Shown: positions 27,710-42,569, numbered from the stretch's first letter. The stretch is DNA of 64,000 bases from Auanema rhodensis (GCA_964057225.1 OZ059896.1:13314501-13378500), one strand, 5' to 3'. The notes: generated by a model from the letters alone, not told the origin. Made by a program: numbers and translations.

Positions 27710-29420
27710 TTTTTCTTTTTTCTATGAGATATAAGATAACTATTAAACAAGAAAACCTTTAATTTGATTTACTGATATGTACATATTTGAGAATAATTAT
27801 GATTTTCGTTGATCGTTCTCATAAAATGCTCTTATATGTATCTTAATCTTTTTTCATATACATATATATATATATATATATACTATTGTCTATTATTGAA
27901 TTTAAGTTATTTTTTCCTACTCTATTTATAAATACATGTGCAAATGTATTTATAAATCTTCACTGTGTGTGATAAGCTAAGCTGCAGTTGATAGATTTGT
28001 ACTCTTGTCTCCAGGCTCTTGTTAAGCCTTTCAGATGAAATTCAATGTTAAGAGAATTACAGAGCAATTGTCGTCTATAGAAAATCCTCATGATAGCTAT
28101 AGAAGAATGCAAGAAACATTCTTCTTTTCTAAATATCGCTTTAATCAATTTCTAGAACATCTTCCATGCGGCTCAATAGACCTTATTCCGGGTCGTCGGA
28201 ACTGATCCAGTAATTTGTAGCCTTTGCTTGATTTAAAAAGCACAAACATCTCCGTTTTAAGTTTTCTGAATCTGCTTTTCATACTGCAATTTTCCATTTT
28301 TAATTCTTTTATACAAGACAAGTTGTATATTTTGAAACATTTCCTACATGCAACTTAGTTTTTACCAGCTCTCACAATCCAAAATAAGTTCAACTAACTT
28401 TCAGTACTTCCTTAATTACTAAGCAAGTTCATTATCAGTAATCTCATTTATCATTTTGTTCATTCACGTAATATTTCATTCGTTTTGAATCTTCTTGCTG
28501 GCTTGGTCTCTCCTGTTAACTAGGAAAAGAATGCTTGTGGCAGATGAGCAGATTCTGCTTCAGAAGCCGGACGGATAGATTGACACCAATGCTTTTAAGA
28601 CGTAAGACGAAATACGATAGTATGATATGTCCAAAAAAGAAAAATAGAAAACATTATGTTTTTTACATGACATTCATGAGGTTGTTATGCACGAACTTTA
28701 CCAAATTATCAGGTTTTCATAGTTTGATTGACATTGATCATTCTTCGCACATGTAGAGTCAATATTTTCAAAAGCTACAGCTTTTTTCACGTCTTTTTTT
28801 GCTTTCTAATGATGAAAGAAGAAGAAGCTTTTCAGTGCCAATTAAAAATGTTTAATTTTCAGTGTATAAGCTGCAACTTCTCTATTATATAGTTTCATTT
28901 TTTAAATTTTAAATTACATATACAGATGTATATATTTAATTTATATTATATGTTTATAATAATATTAAAATTGTCTGTTATATTATACATATAGTTAAGT
29001 AAGTTAAGTTAAAAAATATATATAAATGTATATATACATACACATATAGTTAGAGTCTTTAGTCAATGTTTGGCAATTTGTTTAATGCATTTTTCATAAT
29101 CGTTCTTTTACGGGTAAAAATTGTTTTCAAAACTATTTGGAACTAATGGCAGCCTGTTTGTAAACTTTTCTAAAATTCCAAACTGAAATTCAACTAGTTA
29201 TAATGAATAAGTTTTTTTGTTTTTCTGGATTTTAAAGAAAATAAGTTAAATAAATAAACTAAAAATGAAGATTTTATTAGTTTCGTTATGATATAGTTTG
29301 CTGAACTTAAAGCAATGGTCATTTCCTATTATTGACTTTTGAGCTGAACACAAGAAAATAATTTTTTAAAATATATTCTCTTATGAAGCATTTTTCAATA
29401 AAATTTTTAATTTTACTATG

Positions 29421-29449
29421 CTCTCTCTCTACCTATCTCCCTCTCTCTT

Positions 29450-29483
<34 letters not shown>

Positions 29484-29521
29484 CATATGTATATATGTAT
29501 ATCTTTCTCTCTATATATCTT

Positions 29522-29575
<54 letters not shown>

Positions 29576-29581
29576 CTATCT
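29421..29581 (+). repeat. Compound CT/TA/CT microsatellite
   Basis: (CT)n, then TA/TATG-rich DNA at about 29467-29519, then a long near-perfect (CT)n to about 29572. Long open frames on both strands here are simple-sequence translations. Confidence 0.92.
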
Positions 29582-31020
29582 CTCACCTTGGCTGTTTTCA
29601 AACATTGAACGTCCGAGATTGAGGTATGAATACTTGATAACTAAAGTATAATTTATCTTTTATAAAATTTAAAAATTATCTTTTGACTATTTTTCCAACT
29701 AGGTTATTCTTCTACGTCTTCTTCTTTTTCATTATCCTTGATTAGGGCTAGATGTAACAAAATCCCGAATTACTACCAGCTGACCCCCTCTCTTTTCTCT
29801 CTCTTAATTCCGTATTAGACAATCAAACATGTCCATGAAATCCTATATTTTTTTCAAACTCTCAGCAGCTGGCTTTTTCATGTTGATTAAAAGATTTTAG
29901 GTTGTTACCTTTAATTATTTTTTTAAATTTTCTAACTGTAATCTCTTTAATATTTTGTAAATAAAATATTACAAAATTTAAATCATTGTTATAATCTATT
30001 TTTTAAAATCAACTTCAACTTATGTTTTGTATTAAATATATATGTATATGTAATAATTTTCTTTTTCTTTTTTTATAATAATATTATTATTTTATAAATA
30101 TAAAAATTTATATACTTCATATATATGTATATTTATATGTTTTCAATATAGAAGATTTAAGATCTCACTTTGTTATTTGTCTGCAGTAGCTTTGAACTAG
30201 GCCTGGTCTAACGATTAGCGTCATCACATTCCAATGTTCCAAATTTATATCCTCTATTTTCTGATCATTTTTGCATTTGTTCTCAATAAATTCGGAAGAA
30301 TATCCGACTTTATCATCCTCATTAAGCTTCAAACGTTCATTTGCTCTTAAATCATTTAGTTTCATACACTATCCTACCTAATATTATCTTTAACTCATTT
30401 TTACAGAAAATTAGAAATATATCGTTCCATTCATCATATCATCATTTTAAAAAATGTTCAAAGCTTTAACTCATATTTTTATTTTTTTTGTTCTAAAATC
30501 TTTTTAAAAAGTAGGTTATTATGCTTTTAAAAACCATTTAAAACTCAACTTATGTTCTTTACCTCTTACATCTATTGAATGATTTTTTTTCTCACATGCT
30601 TAGGTCCTTGTTTGAAAAATATAATTTGAGCATCTTTCTCAATTCTAAACAATGCAAATTTCAATTTAGTTATTTCAAAACAAAAGGAAACAAAAAACTT
30701 CGTGTGAAAAATGCTGCAGTATTTTAAAGTTGTGTTTAGTACTCGTAAATAAAAAAATATCTGCATTTTGTTTATTAAAATTGGGGCAGAGTGAAGAGGG
30801 GGAGGGGAGAAAGGTGAGAAAGGAGTAAAAGACGGAAAAAGGAAGAAAAGATGTAGAAGGGGGAGAGATAGTATAACCCATTTGAAACATCTTCTCTCTA
30901 CTTCAAGCCCACCCTTCCTTCTATCCGTTCTTATATGTATGTATGTCAGGTTTAGTCTGGCAATTAGCTTGCTGATGTGAGTGATGGGCACACATTCCTA
31001 AAATCGAAGCCATCTTTTCA

Positions 31021-31116
31021 CCTCTATCCCCCCTCTTTCTCCTTCTCTCTCTCTCTTTCTCTCTCTCTATCCATTTCTCTCTCTCTCTTTCTCTCTCTCC
31101 GTCCCTCTATCTCACT
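31021..31116 (+). repeat. Pyrimidine tract (CT-rich)
   Basis: Imperfect CT and TTCTCT repeats about 1.2 kb upstream of the glutamate receptor start codon, pyrimidine on its coding strand. Confidence 0.8.
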
Positions 31117-32287
31117 CTTGTCGTCTTCTGTCCGCATTCTTACCTTTTTATAGCTTCATTTTTTCTCTATTTTCTATTTAATCTCATAAACTCTTTAGCT
31201 CTTTAGCTCCTTATACTTATAACTTTTGAATAAATCTATTAGAAATCTAAAATATACCGCTTAGCAAATCAGAAATTCATTTTATGAATTATCTTCAATT
31301 CATTATATGATTGTTAATCGAACAAAGAGTTGAAATCATTATTTTATGAGATAAATTACCTTGAATTAAAAGGAAAACAACAGCAGATAACATGCTATTT
31401 CTCTTAACGTTTTACGACTTCGTTTTCTAAGGTTTGCCTATATCCGTTTCTTTGAAAGCTCAGATGCTAATGTATCCGGAAACAGGCAGATTCAAATTCG
31501 CATTAGACTTTGTTTTTATGTGCTGTAGTCCCTATCTGAAAACGAGAGTCAACTAAGATTTCTTTTCTAACTCTTCTAACACTCTTATTACAAACTTCAG
31601 AGTTTTCTTCTTTATGTTCTCTTAGTTGCTCTATTCATTTTATATTTCTCTTAAGATGATTTTCCGTACTTTATGGGAAATGACGACGACAATCCATTAG
31701 AGAGGAAGAGCAAAACCTCAAATGGTTATCGTTTCAACGGTGATTTTTCTTTCTTTAGAATGGAAACCAAAGTCTTTTGTTCTACATGTTAAAGTGCTCA
31801 TTCACTTTCTAATCAATAATTCAAGTAATTATTTGTCGAAAATCCCAATCACCTTTCCATAAATGTTCGTATTCCGTGTTAAGAAAATACTTAAAAATTG
31901 TTTTATTTCTTAAAATTTTGAAGAAATTTCTCAAAATATGTAAAGATGTTCGAACTACAATAAAAGCTTGAGCTTTGAAAAAACGTTAAAGAATTGGAAA
32001 ATTATATATATATGTGTGTGTGTATGTAAGGATTTATAATCTATGAAGGGTTTGGAAGAGATCTATTTGCTTTTAACTATTTACTAATGAGTTTCTAATT
32101 TTATTCATTTACCTGTCATCGTCTATTCTTCTATACTAATGAGGCTTATTTATTATATTTGATAATATTTCTCATTTTTATCTGAATATTGTTTATTTTT
32201 ATGAAAAAAAAAACTATATTTGATGTGATTCCTTTATAAAAACAAATCATTTTTCTTTTAGTAAGTGTAAAAAGTATAAATATTGCA

Positions 32288-35200
32288 ATGACATGGAGCG
32301 CCAAAGTGAGCTCTATTGTCATTATACATGCAATCTTCAGTTGTTCTGCTGGACCTCGCTCAGTGAAACAAGTGAGAAGATTAGCTTAAGAAAATCCAAA
32401 TTTCAATCTATTTTCTCAAGGTTACTGTTCCGGGTCAAATTATACTAGGAGGATTGTTTCCTATTCATGAAGCAGGAACTCAGGGCACTTGCGGCAACAT
32501 CAAGGTTGAACAAAAACATTCAGTTGATTGGTGTATGAGCTTTTCAGGCGGATCAAGGAGTACAACGGATGATAGCTATGCTTTTTGCTTTAGAACAAGT
32601 TAACATGAAGAGAGAATTACTACCACAAGCTAGTTTGGGAGCTCAAATATTGGATACTTGGTTTGAACTTTTTGAATAATTTGATGACCAACTTCAACTT
32701 TTGCAGTTCAATGGATAGTTATGCATTGGAACAATCTCTTGAGTTCATAAAAAGCGTAATGTCTAGCAGTGAAGGAGTAGTATGCGCTGTAAGTCTATTT
32801 TCAAGTTTATTTTCAATAATAGATCAAGTATTATTCTTATTTTTCAAATATATATATAATTATGTTTTAGGATGGCTCCACAGCTTCCTACCAACATCAG
32901 CCTGTTGTTGCTGTTGTTGGAGCAGCGGGAAGCCAAGTCTCGGTGATGGTGGCTAGTATGCTACAGCTTTTCAAAGTATTTATTTTATTATATTTTTTGT
33001 TTCAAAGGAAAAAAAAAGATAAAATTAGTAAAAAAAACTTATGTAAGAGCTTTTTGCTGTTCTTTGATCCTAACATATCAAACAAAGGTTCCAGTTGATT
33101 TAGCACCCAGTAAACTCTTTCTGGTCACTGATTCAAAATAGAGAATTAATAAAAGATCAAACAACTTATTAGTGCATTATAATGAGAAAAAATGTTCCAA
33201 TTCACTTCTCGTACTGAAACAATTCTTTAAAATTCAAAAAAATGAAAGTTACTCAGTACTTATTCTCTTTCTAGATTCCACAACTATCATATTCTTCCAC
33301 GGGGACTGAGCTTTCAGATAAAACCAGATTTGCTTATTTTTCTCGCGTAGTTCCACCAGATAATCTTCAAGCTCAAGTTATGGCTAGAGTTGTAAGTAAA
33401 TTTCTATTTTATGAAAATTTTCAAAAGTCTTTTAGGTTCGAGCATTGGAATGGACATACGTGCATGCTATAGCTGATACAGGATCTTATGGTATTCGAGT
33501 TTAACTGAAAGCTTTTGAAAAATATTTTCTTAGGCGAAAGAGGAATGGATTCCTTTCGTGCTGCCGCTACTGATCTTGGCATATGTATAGATGGTGACGT
33601 AGTGAAAATTAGCCGAAAATGGACAATTCCTATGTATAAGTAAGTTGATATATGAAAAATTGGTGATTTTAACACAAAATGCTTGTAGAGAACTATTGAT
33701 TAGAATGAAAACCCAACGAAAAGCCAGAGGAGTTGTTATGTTTGTTGATGAAGATAATCTTAAAAGATTATTGAATTCACTCGATACATTAATAATGGAA
33801 GGAAGATCAGAATATGATGGATATTTTTGGTAAATTTTCTCAATATTTTGAACAAAACCTCATAAAAAATAAATTATTAGGTTTGTGGCTAGTGATTCAT
33901 GGGGTATCAAACAATCAGTAGTCAAAGATTTAGCTCACAGAACTGCAGGAGCACTAACTATAGCACCATACACCAGAGAAGAGCAAGGTCATAACTCTAT
34001 CTAAATGTAAAAAAACATTTGAATATTATAGGTTATTTGGAATATTTTCGACGATTAGCACCTACAGGAAATGTTTTTTTGGAAGAATATTGGGAGAAGA
34101 TGAAATGTGATGACATTGAAGATATTGGAACTTTTGGTGAATGTTTTGAAGAAAAACAATTACCATTAAAACAAGTAAAAAGACTAATATTTCATATAAA
34201 ATTAAAAATATTTATAGGAATCATATGTTCCATTTGTAGTTGATACAGTCAAAGTATTAGCTACAGCTATAAGTCGATATATCAAAGTAATTTGAAACCA
34301 TTTTCAATACATCATCATCACTTGTTTTCAGAATATTTGTCGAAATGTAGCTTTTCATCATTGTTCTCTATCTACTACAGGATTTAATGGATCAGTTTTA
34401 CAAAGTCATTATCGTAATGTAAGCATTGAAGGTTTGATTTCATGCTTTAAACTTAAAAAAACTTATTTTGTCTTAGATGATGAGATGCCAATCATTGATG
34501 CTCATGGTGATGGTATAGGACGTTATGATGTCTTTCAACTTGATAAGAATGGAACTTATGTTAAAGTTGGAAAATGGAGGGCTAATGAAGATTTATTCGA
34601 GCTTAATGTTCCTTATGTTCGTCGAGGATTTGTAAGAAATGGATCAAGTAATACGAAACCTTTATCCGTTTGTAGTACAGAATGCAAGAGAGGACATTAC
34701 AGGTTTCTATGATATCTAAGAATAATTTAAACTTTGATTTAGAGCTTACCAAGATCAAACATGCTGTTGGGCTTGTATTCCTTGTGATATGGCAACAAGT
34801 ATTGTGATAAATGAAACAAGGTATTACATGATTTGAAGCTGAATGGAATAAAGACTATATTTCAGTTGCAAGGAATGTCCGATTGGGCAAGTTCCTGATC
34901 GATATCTCTCTAAATGCGTTCCAATACCACCTGTTTCTATGAGGCATGTTTATATTTTGTTCATGTTTTTGTCTAATTGTCAAAAGAATTGCAGCTGGGA
35001 TTCCCCTTGGGCACTAATACCAGCCATATTCTCTGTAATTGGATTGATGTCCACCGTGTTCGTTGTTGCAGTATTTTTGAAGTTTTCAAACACGCCTGTG
35101 GTGAGGGATATCAACTTTGTTTTTTGGAATAATTGCTTTATGAAATTGAAGATAATGGCTTCTGGAAGAGAATTATGCTATTGTATGATGACAGGAATAT

Positions 35201-36866
35201 CATTATGCTATGTTCTCACCTTCTTGCTTGTTTCCCAACCTACTATTCCAACTTGTGCTCTAACTAGGGTAATAATAATTTTTTTTTTTGAATAAAAAAT
35301 TAAAAAAATGGTGTTTAGCTAGTAATGGGATTATCAATGTCTGGAATATATGCAGCAATTATTACTAAAACTAACAGATTAGCCAGAGTTTTTTCTCCGG
35401 AAAGTGCTAGACGTCCTCGATTCATCACTCCAAAAGCACAGGTTCTAATCATTTCTTGAAAGATTAATAAACATTAACGTTTAGGTAATGATCTGCTTGT
35501 CTATTGTATCAGTCCAATTGGTTGGATCATTGATTTGGATCATAGTTGATCCACCTGGAACTAGGATTGTTTTTCCAACAAGAACTGAAGCTGTATTAAC
35601 CTGTAAAGTAAGATAATTTTCTTTTATAGTTAAAAATAAAACATTTCTTTCCTCTTTAGGCTACAACTTCTCATCTTCTTGTATCTTTATTATATAATCT
35701 TATTTTAATTGTTGCTTGTACCGTATATGCTTTCAAAACTCGCAAAATTCCTGAGAATTTCAATGAAACTCGCCATATTGGTTTTACTATGTATAGTACA
35801 TGTATATTATGGTTAGCATTTGGACCAATTTATTTTGCAACTCAAAATAATTTTAAAGTAAGATTATTATTATAAATTATATAAATTATTTATTATTTAT
35901 AGATTCAAATAACTTCATTATGTATGACTGTTTCATTATCAGGAACAGTTGCATTAATATGTTTCTTTGCACCAAAGGTACAACATTTCCTTTTTTTTTC
36001 AAAATCTTTATTTATTTTTAGATTTATATTGTTCTTTTTCAACCATACAAAAATGTTCGAACTAGACAATCTGCTGTTGGTCGATTAGTTAATCAACAAA
36101 TGAGATTTATGAGGTTTTTTCTATTCATTTCCTTGTTTTTCATTACATTTTGAATTTTTTTTATCTAAACAAACCAATTTATTACCCAAAAAACTTAATG
36201 ACACACAATATCCGCATGCTTTTGTATTTTCAGTCAACTTACCTATAATCCTGATGGATGCCAAACAACTGGATATCAACCTATGTCATCAAATCCATCC
36301 TACCGACCTGGATGTTAGTATCCCATTTGAATTAGCATGCTTTTCTTAATCACATAACCTATCTATTAAACGTTTTCTTATAATATTCAAGATAATATTC
36401 TTCTCTATTTAGCCGAGGAGAACTCACATGGCAGCGCAGTACAAACGACAATCCAGACCCTCCCCCCCTCTTGCATTGAGCAATTGGTTTCCAATGGGGT
36501 TATGAAGAATGATAATCAGCCAAGTTTGATAATGAAACTCAAATCATTTTTATATTGTATTCTTTAGTTACCAAAAAATTATCTCTACAAGAGCGTAAAG
36601 CATCTGATCCTGATTTGCTTCATGCAGTACCTGGTGCTGTGGACATACGTCGAAGAAGACCAAGTAGTATGCATATGGTACCGGGAACAACAAAACTTAT
36701 TTTAGTACGATTTTTCGTTTTTTCATTTTTTATAAAAAAATATTTGCAGTCCGATACAGAGAAGCCTGACTCAATTGTAAACGAAGAGTACGAGCATGAA
36801 TCACCAACTCAAGTTGAACTACTATTAGAAGAAATAGCAGGAGATTCAAATGCAACATTCTTATAA
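32288..36866 (+). CDS. Metabotropic glutamate receptor (class C GPCR)
   Basis: A G-protein-coupled glutamate receptor at synapses. It starts with a signal peptide ([20 protein letters not shown]). The Venus-flytrap domain follows ([73 protein letters not shown]), then a cysteine-rich domain ([34 protein letters not shown]). Seven helices begin [17 protein letters not shown], with intracellular [13 protein letters not shown] and [19 protein letters not shown]. The flytrap signature [10 protein letters not shown]...RVVPPD is nearer groups II/III than group I. The tail was read as [18 protein letters not shown]...NATFL, using a donor at CCAA|GTTTGATAA; an alternative frame from the same acceptor gives an implausible tail. 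About 20 exons. Which of mgl-1/2/3 it matches is not certain. Confidence 0.94.
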
Positions 36867-37870
36867 AAATCTATAAAAGCCATATATAAATTATATTTTT
36901 ATTTACTTATAATGATATGTATTGGGTTTATTTGACACTTTGCTCATGATTTCATCTATAATTTAACTAAACGGGTAATTTTTTTATTTTTCAGATTCTA
37001 TTTTATTGGAAATTTAATAATTGTTTTTACATCTAATAACACTAATATATTAATTTTTTTTTTGTATTATTCAAATAAATATAATAATTTTCAAATTTTT
37101 AATATTTTAATTCTCTATATTTCCTTTCAAATAAGTTTTAGAAAATGTCGCATCATAGCTGTCTAAATCTGACAGCCATAGATAGAAAAGAGAAGAAATT
37201 GAGAGAGATAAGTTGAGAGAGGTGAATGATGCAATCTCAAGAGACAGTTAGACTTGATTCGTGAATTCTTCTCGAGCTTCAAACATAATGCTCCGCCACG
37301 TTTACTTAGCACATAATATAGAGCTTTGCTTTTTTCTTAATTTTATAACTTTTTTTTTGTTTTCTTTTTTCTTAAACAGAGATTGTAAGTTGGCTATCTT
37401 AGACATACGATGTTATATTTTTCGTTATTCGTTGTTTATCAGATTTTCTATTCGTGTCATCTTTTCTTTCATATTAACTTTCGTTGTCTTTATTCTATCT
37501 GCTTATTCTTCCCTTTTTACCTCGTTTACTTCCACTCAAAACTGACCCCCACGTACATCACAGTACGCTCTGTTTATTTTTTCAGTCTCGCCGAAAACTT
37601 TCTCCCCATCATACTTAGGTTTTTCCTTTTGTATTCAATGCTATTTCTCTCAAAATTTGCTCAGCAACTTTTCAACTTTCGAAATCCTCTACTGACCGTT
37701 CAAAGTCTTATTGCTTCCTCCTTTGCCTCGCATCGATCAACAAATCGTATTGTAGTCAGAAAGAACTTTTCAAACTCATTGTCATTTTCGTCTTCCATAT
37801 TCTCATACTTTTACTTTTAAATCTTTTAAAATTTAATTTTAAGATCATATTATCATATAAATATAATGTA
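36867..37870. other. Intergenic between two receptor genes
   Basis: AT-rich at first, then a GA-rich patch (about 37184-37255) and a mixed stretch to 37870. Open plus frames at 37261-37820 have no signal of coding beyond length. The region is probably 3' UTR of the glutamate receptor plus 5' regulatory DNA of the next gene. Confidence 0.4.
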
Positions 37871-39349
37871 ATGGTGGATTTCAATCAATTAGCGCAAGCC
37901 TGCGCTCGGCAGCTTGAAGAATCTCTTTTGGAATCAGCAGTTGAACGACGTCTGAAAATGAATACTGTTAGAATAAGTCTAACACATAACATCTATAAAC
38001 TTGTTTTTAGAACTCGAGAAACTTATTATATGTTGCATCAGCTATTTCGATTTTGGCTTTCGTTGTCTGTATAATTCTGATAGGATTTATTGTATTCGCA
38101 CTGATACGACGTCGAATACCTTCTAGAAAACACATGTAATTCAATATAATTTTATTTGAAGTAATAATAAAAATAAATTTAATTATTTTCAGTGTAATAA
38201 TCAGTCGGGTTGTTGCTGATATGTTCACATCAGCTTTAATTGTTTTTTGTTCTTTTTTCTCAGATGAAACGTCAGCTTCACATGCACTTGTGGCCCTCTT
38301 CCTTTTCGTTGCCACATTCTCGTTTCTTCAACTGAGTCTATCACATATTTTTGTTATTATACTACGGCAGGTTCGGATATACATACATGAACAAGCAATT
38401 CAATTCTTCGTTTAAAATTTTTAGATAAGCATTACTAGGCCATATGGCTTTAAGTCAATCTGCTCTATTGGTCGTGTAAGCTTTACTGTTTCTATCGGGT
38501 GGATTATCAGTATCTTATACGCTGCAGCTTATGCACCTCTAATCACAGTTATCTTGGATTCTGAAAAAGATGATGGTGAGCTGTTTCAATTATTCTCCAA
38601 CAACTAATCTAATTCCATATTTTAAGTTTGTTCTTTCACTGGATGTCAACGGCCATTACTCGCAGTTTGCATATCACTTATCTGTTTCCTTGTTCCTATG
38701 CTTCTCCTAATCTACTGTGCAGTCTGTTGGAAAATGCGAAAAATAGCGTTTAGTGAAAGGTTCATCTGAATCCTCAACTCTTTTTTTCTAATTTATTTTC
38801 ATTTAGAATGCATAACGAACCGGAAATTACAAAGAAAAAATTGTTTAAGTTCTTTGGTTATGGCTCACATATACTACTTCATACCCTTATTTCAATACTT
38901 ATTGTTGTTGGCGCAGCATTTACTCTTCGAAATTCTCAACTTTATACAAATATTCGGAAGCATATTCAACATGATTGTGATGTTATTGAGGTCTTATATT
39001 CTTAGTTTTTTTCTATTTTTTACAAAATCAATTTAAGTACATTGATACGATAATTCGCTTGGAAATGATTGCTGGAGGTGCTGTCTTACTGTGGCTTGTT
39101 CGTATCATCTTCGATGTTCTTATTATTATTCTACTTGAATACAAATCTTTGATTCCATGCCTTACAAACGCTAATTTGGAACCTCTTCGTGAAAATCAGG
39201 TGTTTAATCGTAAACTAATTCAAGTTATAACTTAACAACGTTTTTAGATTGTATCCAGGTCACAAACGTTAAAATGGCAAAAAGGTTGTATCAACTGTCC
39301 AGTCTTCAATATCGATAACCATTTCCATCCATGGGATTTCAAGAATTAA
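37871..39349 (+). CDS. Orphan seven-transmembrane receptor, nematode type
   Basis: Eight exons with short introns give about 375 residues. The extracellular N-terminus is short and charged (MVDFNQLAQACARQLEESL). Seven helices can be traced: LLYVASAISILAFVVCIIL, VVADMFTSALIVFC, LVALFLFVATFSFLQL, VSFTVSIGWIISILYAAAY, LLAVCISLICFLVPMLLLI, ILLHTLISILIVVGAAF, and MIAGGAVLLWLVRIIFDV. After helix 3 the sequence is SLSHIFVIILRQISITRPYG, standing where rhodopsin-family receptors have DRY. No NPxxY is seen in helix 7. The tail is short (CPVFNIDNHFHPWDFKN). The layout resembles nematode orphan or chemosensory receptors, but I cannot place it in a named class; the ligand is unknown. Confidence 0.72.
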
Positions 39350-41422
39350 ACGAAAAGACAAAATAGAAGAATAAGGAAATCGTTAGATAAGACGTCTTGC
39401 TTGAATTTAAGTAAAATACGAATATCAACGATAATCAAGACAACTTTCAAATACACAATCCTCATTAAAGATTCTATGTATTTTCTAAAAAAAAATATCT
39501 TTCCTATTATCTGTAAATTTGAATATATATATATATATGTATTAAAATAAAAATTATGTATATTTAATTATAATATTTATTTATAAAGAAAAATACAAAA
39601 TAATTAAAAAATTAAAAACTTTATAATAGAAAAAAAAATATTTTTTTATAAAACTTTCTGATAATAATTATAATTTTCAATTTTAAGCTAAAAAAATTGA
39701 AATTAGTTGATTAACTACATATTACCTAGTTGCATATATATGTAGATTCTTAGAATAATCATACATGATAATCAGTAAAATCTTATAAAAAAGCCGATTT
39801 ACTATTAATCTATTTTGTCAAAAAATCAAATGTTACGTCAATAGTACATTAAATACATAAATATATACATACTTACTTATACACATATATTCTTATTCAT
39901 GTATTAAATTTATTTAAAGAGCATTTTAACCATAAAATATTTTAGTTAAATTGATTTCAATTCAATGTACTAATCCAAAATTTCTGTAAATTGGAAAAAT
40001 TTAATTATTTTCGTTTAGAACGACTCATTGAGCTTAAATCTTCTCACATCATTCTATTGCTCCTCTGTCTTCTTCGTCATTCTTTTAAAAAAAACTGTCA
40101 AGTTTCTTATTTTATATAATATTATCAGATATCTAAGCTATTTTTGGTTTCTATTAGTTCAAATTTTTTGAATAAAAAGTTTGAAGAAAATTGTTTTAAT
40201 AACACAAAACATCACACATCATCAATATTTAATCCAATGATGGTGACATTTAACATTCACTCACTTGCTTTATATAATCCTTTTTATGATCTTTTTCTTA
40301 TTCTTTTAAATAATATATTATATTTTTGAATAGATATAGTTAAATATATCATATAATATTCTTAACATATATTCACTTCTCGTATTTTTTCAATAGAAGC
40401 TTCCGTTTTACTCTCTGTTTATCTCATTCTCTTTCTTTCTCATTTCATATTCAAGCAAAAATTATGAATTTAATTCAAATACTATATATCTTAACTTTCT
40501 TAACAATATAATATTTTATTTAAATTATATTTAACTATTTCTAGAAAATAAGAAAAATTTCTTTTTTCATTTTCTGTATTCAGACATCTTCTATAGAATG
40601 CATCACTCATTTGATGTATTTTTACATGAGGAGGAAGTTAAACTTGGTATCCAAATTCTCATCAAGTTTGAGCTTTCTTCTTAGATTTCTATAAATATTT
40701 TTTATAATATCCATAACTATTCTGTCATATTTTTAAATTTTAAATTTACAAATATTTGTTTTTAAATAATAATAATTACATATTTTTGTTACTTAACAAG
40801 AGATGAAGCTCAAAGTTCATATGTTTTACAATACTTTCAAAACTATTAAAGCCTTTCCAATTAGCTTTCATTAGCGTGGAAGCCAATACCATTATCTGAG
40901 CATCTCCTGACCTCCTAACTATTGGTGGACAAACTTGTACGAACACAGAAAAATATATAATTATATTTTGACCTTCAGTTTTTTTCCGCTATGAAAATAG
41001 GTTTTCAAAGTCGTTTCTTTTGGTTTGAAACGTCTGCCCCTACTTTATCTCTCTCTATCTCTCTCTGTATCTCTCTATCTCCCTCTGTCTCTCTTTATCT
41101 CTCTCTGTCTCTATCTCTTTCTCTCCCACTGTACAATGATCTGTCTTAGTTGAGCTTTTTCTTATCCGGCTTCATGTCAATTTGAAAAAAGATCATCAAG
41201 TTTCGATTTCAAATACATATGTATGTATAATAAGAATAAAAAATCAACAAATATTCTAACATATCATACAATATTTGATTATATTATATATTATATATAT
41301 ATTATATTATATGTTATTCAATTATATGAAATTCAAATCAATAGATGACTTTGGTCTTCGTTCTATATCTAAAGTTACTAAAGTCTTTTCAATAGTTTTT
41401 TCTTTCTTTTTTTTAGCAAACG
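39350..41422. other. AT-rich intergenic region
   Basis: No gene is seen. TA run near 39526-39538. A CT tract at 41047-41128 is listed separately. The frame at 40144-40329 is AT-rich and unsupported. Confidence 0.4.
41047..41128 (+). repeat. CT microsatellite
   Basis: Imperfect CTCTCT/ATCTCT repeats about 300 bases before the next receptor's start codon. Confidence 0.85.
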
Positions 41423-42569
41423 ATGTGGTTAACAACTCCATCAACTATAAACATTAGTTTATCATCATCAACAACAACATCATCATCTTCAACTACATCT
41501 GATAATTCATATCGTATTTGGCTTTTAGTTTCTAAAATTCAATATTGGATGTGTTTATTCTTCATTGTAATATCTCTCATTGTCCTCTCAAAGGTAATTC
41601 TCTCTTATAATTTTGCAGCAGAGTCTTTTTTTAAATTTTAATCAAAATCATTGAAAAGCAGATGAAAATTCAAACAAATTATTATAATATTTTAGGCTTT
41701 CTTGATTTTAATGAAACTTAGACGATCTTACTATTTTCAATTTCTCATCAGTATTATGGCTTCATACTTTGTAACATTAGCTATAATTCTAGTAGATATT
41801 ATATCACAATCATTATTTATATCAATGAATGGTAAATTAATATTTTAAAAAATTAAAAATTAAAATACTGTAGGTTCAATCTTATGCAAGATTTTGGTGT
41901 TCCTTTCAAATGTATCTGCTTGTTTTGCAAATTGGTGTTGGTTAGTGATGTATCTTCAGCGATGTGTCTTCCTTTTATTCCCTTTAAAACGTTGTAAAGA
42001 AGGTTGGATGGGATTTATACAAAGTTCTATAAAACTTTTATTATCTTGTTTAGTTTTAGCAACAATTACTCAGGTTTTTCATCTGATTCATCAATGTATT
42101 ACTAAGCTTTAAATACTTTAGACTTGGTCACTTGTTCTTGTAACGGAACGCCAATTCCAAACAGATGAAGGATATATTGGTACAACATGTGAAAGAGATA
42201 CAGAGAAGTTAAGGTATAATTCTGTTTTTTGAGCTTTCTTATAACTTATGTTATCATTTTCAGTCCTGAAGGCTATAAATGGGTAGCATTACTAGAAGCA
42301 GTATCAACATATGCTTGTCCATTTCTTTGTACCATGGTATTAGATTTGGGAGTTCTCGTATGGCACAGTCGTACTTCGAGGTTTTTTTTTGAAAAAATAC
42401 TCAAAGCTTAAAAGATAATGTTTTTTAGTTTTTCCGTGATAGCAGCAGATTCGTTTACGTCGAAAAAGGAACGAAGTAAGCTATTGGAAACACGTGAAAG
42501 CATGAAAATTCAATCAACTCAAAGTATAATGGCAAGCATTTCAATATTACTTATTTAATAATAATAATA

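Larger units (their letters stand above)
26671..32287. other. Gene-poor, microsatellite-rich intergenic region
   Basis: No firm gene is seen in 5.6 kb. It holds an ATC repeat (27685-27709), a TA run (about 27858-27881), a CT/TA/CT compound repeat (29421-29581) and a pyrimidine tract (31021-31116). One AT-rich minus frame with a true ATG (30165-30365, charged, starting MKLNDLRANERLKLNEDD) is noted but unsupported. The right-hand part is the likely regulatory region of the glutamate receptor gene. Confidence 0.4.

Noticed and set aside
29383-29651. Overlapping long open frames on both strands
   Set aside because: They are translations of the CT/TA microsatellite (Ser-Leu or Arg-Glu repeats).
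30165-30365. Minus-strand 66-codon ATG frame, charged
   Set aside because: Has a true ATG but no family, no splice context and lies between microsatellites; kept only as a note.
36571-36709. Receptor tail reading [13 protein letters not shown]
   Set aside because: Using donor CCAA|GTTTGATAA gives [12 protein letters not shown] and runs on coherently to the true stop, so the other frame is out of phase.
37261-37820. Plus-strand open frames rich in Phe/Ser/Leu
   Set aside because: Compositional (T-rich) frames without start context or family resemblance.
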